Shown: piece by piece, positions 12,412-14,574 of the stretch
Position numbering within the stretch: position 1 is the stretch's first letter
Layout of the letters: every line of letters starts with the position of its first letter
NCBI GenBank assembly: GCA_964354375.1
Contig: CAYGZQ010000084.1
Coordinates: 1 to 14,574 of the forward strand
Source of the DNA: CAYGZQ01 sp964354375 [NCBI: uncultured Planctomycetota bacterium]
Lineage (GTDB): Bacteria; JAJVIF01; JAPKYR01
Reading direction: 5' to 3'
Length of the DNA stretch: 14,574 nucleotides
The notes under the pieces: generated by a model
The model's database searches: none
What the model was told of the DNA's origin: nothing
What the model saw: only the letters and a program-made list of their open reading frames with translations
Program-made: the position numbers and the translations under genes

Positions 12412-14574
12412 ATGTGGGAACGATTTACATCATCTTCGAAGCGCGTGATCAAATACGCGCACGAAGAGGCGAAACATTTCCGTAATGACGCGGTCGACAC
12501 GGAGCACCTTCTGCTCGGGCTTCTGAAGGACGAGAATTCGTTCGCGGTAAAGGCGCTTCAGCAGATGGACGTGAACATCGAGAAGGTGCGCTCCGCCGTC
12601 ATCCAGGAAATCCCCATAGGTACTTACGATTTCGAGAGCCTTAACTTCTCCAAGGATTCCAAGGAAGTGCTGGAGCTTGCGTACAAGGAGGCCCGGCAGC
12701 TCAGACACACTTTCATCGGGTCGGAGCATCTTCTTCTCGGTCTTCTCAAGGTGGGGGACTCGAAGGCGTGCGAGATACTGAACAACCACGGGGTGACCTA
12801 CCAGAACGCCAAGAAGATCATCATGGGGATGATCCAGCAGACTCCTCCCGCGAAAAAGGCGCGGAGCAAGACGCCGACGCTGGACGAGTTCGGGATCGAC
12901 CTGAACGTTCTCGCGCGTGAGGGGAAGCTCGATCCGGTCGTGGGCCGCAAGATGGAGATCAAGCGGCTGATCCAGATACTGTCCAAGCGGACCAAGAACA
13001 ACCCGGTTCTGATCGGCGAGCCCGGCGTGGGCAAAACCGCGATAGTCGAGGGTCTCGCCCAGCTTATCGTACAGGACAAGGTGCCGGGCACTCTCAAGAA
13101 GGCCAGAATGGTCTCGCTCGATCTGGCCGGGCTTGTCGCCGGGACCAAGTTCCGCGGCGAGTTCGAGGATCGTCTGAAGCGCGTGATGAAGGAGATCACG
13201 TCGGCCGACGATGAGGAGCCGATCATTCTGTTCATCGACGAGCTGCACACGGTGATCGGGGCCGGGGCGGCGGAGGGCGCGATCGACGCGTCGAATATCC
13301 TGAAGCCGGCATTGTCGCGAGGCGAGCTCAGATGCATCGGCGCCACGACCAACAACGAGTACAAGAAATACATCGAGCGCAACGGCGCTCTGGAAAGGCG
13401 ATTCCAGCCTGTGAACGTGGAGGAGCCGACGGTCGACGAGACCATCGACATTCTCTATGGCCTTAAGGAGCGTTACGAGGAGCACCACGGCGTTGAGATA
13501 ACCGACGAATCGATACGCGCGGCGGCGCATTACTCGCAGAGATTCATAACCAGTCGTTCTCTTCCCGACAAGGCGATCGATCTTCTCGACGAAGCGTGCA
13601 GCAAGGTGGCGATTTTCCGGACGCTGGATGAAATCGAGCGCGAGGCGGCGATCGGTTCGACGGGCGCATCGGCCGGGAGCGAGAGCACGGTCGAGGTCCC
13701 GACGCGGGTCGAGGTGCCGGAGGACGAGCCGTTCGAGGGCGATGCGGAGTACGAGGAATCGGTTGAGAGAGCGGTCGAGTATCATCCCGAGGAGGAAGAA
13801 GAGAAGGACGAGGGCGTGCGCCCGAGAGTGAGCGAGGAAGATATCGCGCAGGTGGTACACGCGTGGACCGGGATCCCGGTTTCCGCGATCGCGGAAGAGG
13901 AAACCCGAAAGCTCCTCAGGACGGAGGAGATTCTGAAGATCCGTGTGAAGGGCCAGGAAAAAGCGATCGAGACTCTGGCGAGGGCGCTGAGACGCGCGAG
14001 GGTGGGGCTGAAGGACCCGAAACGTCCGACCGGATCATTCCTGTTCACCGGACCCACCGGTGTGGGTAAGACCGAGCTTGCGAAGGCGCTCGCGGAGTTT
14101 CTGTTCGGGGACGAGAAGGCCCTGATTCGTTTCGACATGTCGGAGTACATGGAGCGGCATTCGGTCAGCCGGCTGGTGGGAGCGCCCCCGGGGTATGTGG
14201 GATACGACGAAGGCGGGCAGCTCACGGAAGCGGTCAAGCGCCGACCATACTCGGTCATCCTCATGGATGAAATCGAGAAAGCGCACTACGAAGTGTTCAA
14301 TATTCTCCTGCAGATAATGGAGGACGGCGTGGTGACCGACTCGCATGGCCGCCATGTCGATCTCAAGAACTGCATTATCATCCTCACCTCGAATTTGGGA
14401 ACCGACTCGATCGGTGTGGACGAGCCTCTGGGATTCCGGACGAAGACGGTCGACGACATGACGCCGGATCAGATATACAAGCAGATGGAGCCGAAAGTGA
14501 AGGAGGCCCTGAAGCGTGCGTTCCGTCCCGAGTTCCTTAACCGGGTAGATGAGATCGTCATCTTCCACAGCCTG
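12412..14574 (+). CDS. clpC: ClpC-type AAA+ protease ATPase, C-terminus beyond window
   Basis: This is the unfoldase partner of the ClpP protease. 721 residues are visible; roughly the last 90-100 are missing. The N-domain has two Clp repeats (about 1-145, each with a (T/S)EHLLLGLL motif). The first AAA+ domain has Walker A GEPGVGKT (202-209), pore loop GTKFRGE (Phe247 where Tyr is usual), Walker B FIDE (274-277) and ALERRF. The second has GPTGVGKT (547-554), pore loop GYVGYDEGG, Walker B ILMDE ending at 619-620, and the LTSN sensor. Between them (about 404-473) the usual UVR/coiled-coil M-domain is not recognisable; an acidic, Glu/Val/Pro-rich linker replaces it. AAGGAG lies seven bases before the ATG at 12412. 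The substitution bears on adaptor control, since the M-domain binds MecA/McsB-type adaptors in studied ClpCs. Confidence 0.93.
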   Translation, partial: MWERFTSSSKRVIKYAHEEAKHFRNDAVDTEHLLLGLLKDENSFAVKALQQMDVNIEKVRSAVIQEIPIGTYDFESLNFSKDSKEVLELAYKEARQLRHTFIGSEHLLLGLLKVGDSKACEILNNHGVTYQNAKKIIMGMIQQTPPAKKARSKTPTLDEFGIDLNVLAREGKLDPVVGRKMEIKRLIQILSKRTKNNPVLIGEPGVGKTAIVEGLAQLIVQDKVPGTLKKARMVSLDLAGLVAGTKFRGEFEDRLKRVMKEITSADDEEPIILFIDELHTVIGAGAAEGAIDASNILKPALSRGELRCIGATTNNEYKKYIERNGALERRFQPVNVEEPTVDETIDILYGLKERYEEHHGVEITDESIRAAAHYSQRFITSRSLPDKAIDLLDEACSKVAIFRTLDEIEREAAIGSTGASAGSESTVEVPTRVEVPEDEPFEGDAEYEESVERAVEYHPEEEEEKDEGVRPRVSEEDIAQVVHAWTGIPVSAIAEEETRKLLRTEEILKIRVKGQEKAIETLARALRRARVGLKDPKRPTGSFLFTGPTGVGKTELAKALAEFLFGDEKALIRFDMSEYMERHSVSRLVGAPPGYVGYDEGGQLTEAVKRRPYSVILMDEIEKAHYEVFNILLQIMEDGVVTDSHGRHVDLKNCIIILTSNLGTDSIGVDEPLGFRTKTVDDMTPDQIYKQMEPKVKEALKRAFRPEFLNRVDEIVIFHSL

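Noticed and set aside
12430-13860. A 476-codon minus-strand open frame opposite clpC
   Set aside because: The plus strand encodes an intact two-domain AAA+ protein with all Walker motifs; the minus frame is Arg/Leu-rich shadow sequence caused by GC-biased codons.

Overview
The window is a moderately GC-rich chromosomal stretch from a bacterium. Most genes are preceded by strong purine-rich ribosome binding sites. An F-type ATP synthase operon, a signal-peptidase-II lipoprotein, a tRNA-Ser with encoded CCA and a ClpC-type protease ATPase are all bacterial. No marker here fixes the phylum. The mix (ClpC with an unusual middle region, pseudopilin-like lipoprotein modules, several orphan proteins) would fit an uncultured, little-studied lineage, but that is a guess.

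Layout. Positions 1-4135 (minus strand) are one compact bioenergetic cluster, transcribed towards position 1: a CPA2-type cation/proton antiporter, a PII-like signalling protein, AtpZ, AtpI, then F0 subunits a (atpB), c (atpE) and the start of b (atpF), which runs off the left edge. Gene gaps are short or overlapping (3 bp gap, 14 bp overlap, 4 bp overlap), so the antiporter, its likely PII-like regulator and the ATP synthase membrane sector are probably co-expressed. Three copies of a CGCGAAC word lie just upstream of the antiporter.

Positions 4221-5396 (minus) encode a complete non-hydrolysing UDP-GlcNAc 2-epimerase. Divergent from it are two small DUF4177-like proteins (5528-6086, plus). 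Positions 6162-7328 (minus) hold an orphan tail-anchored protein.

Positions 7433-9547 look like an accessory pocket: a G/C-tract inverted repeat, tRNA-Ser(GGA) with a good promoter, then a two-gene minus-strand unit. That unit has a near-consensus promoter (9519-9547), a secreted ten-cysteine protein, a lipoprotein with two pseudopilin-like modules, and a hairpin terminator (7676-7700). Its products probably act together at the cell envelope; their function is unknown.

Positions 9677-11029 (minus) encode a GPH/MelB-type sugar:cation symporter, divergent from a multi-pass membrane protein (11154-12164, plus). After a 247-bp gap containing four regularly spaced triloop palindromes comes clpC (12412 to the right edge). 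Its usual UVR/coiled-coil middle domain appears to be replaced by a very acidic linker.

The most interesting signals are the palindrome array upstream of clpC, the altered ClpC middle region, the antiporter/PII-like/ATP synthase linkage with its CGCGAAC repeats, and the lipoprotein plus Cys-rich secreted pair beside the tRNA.
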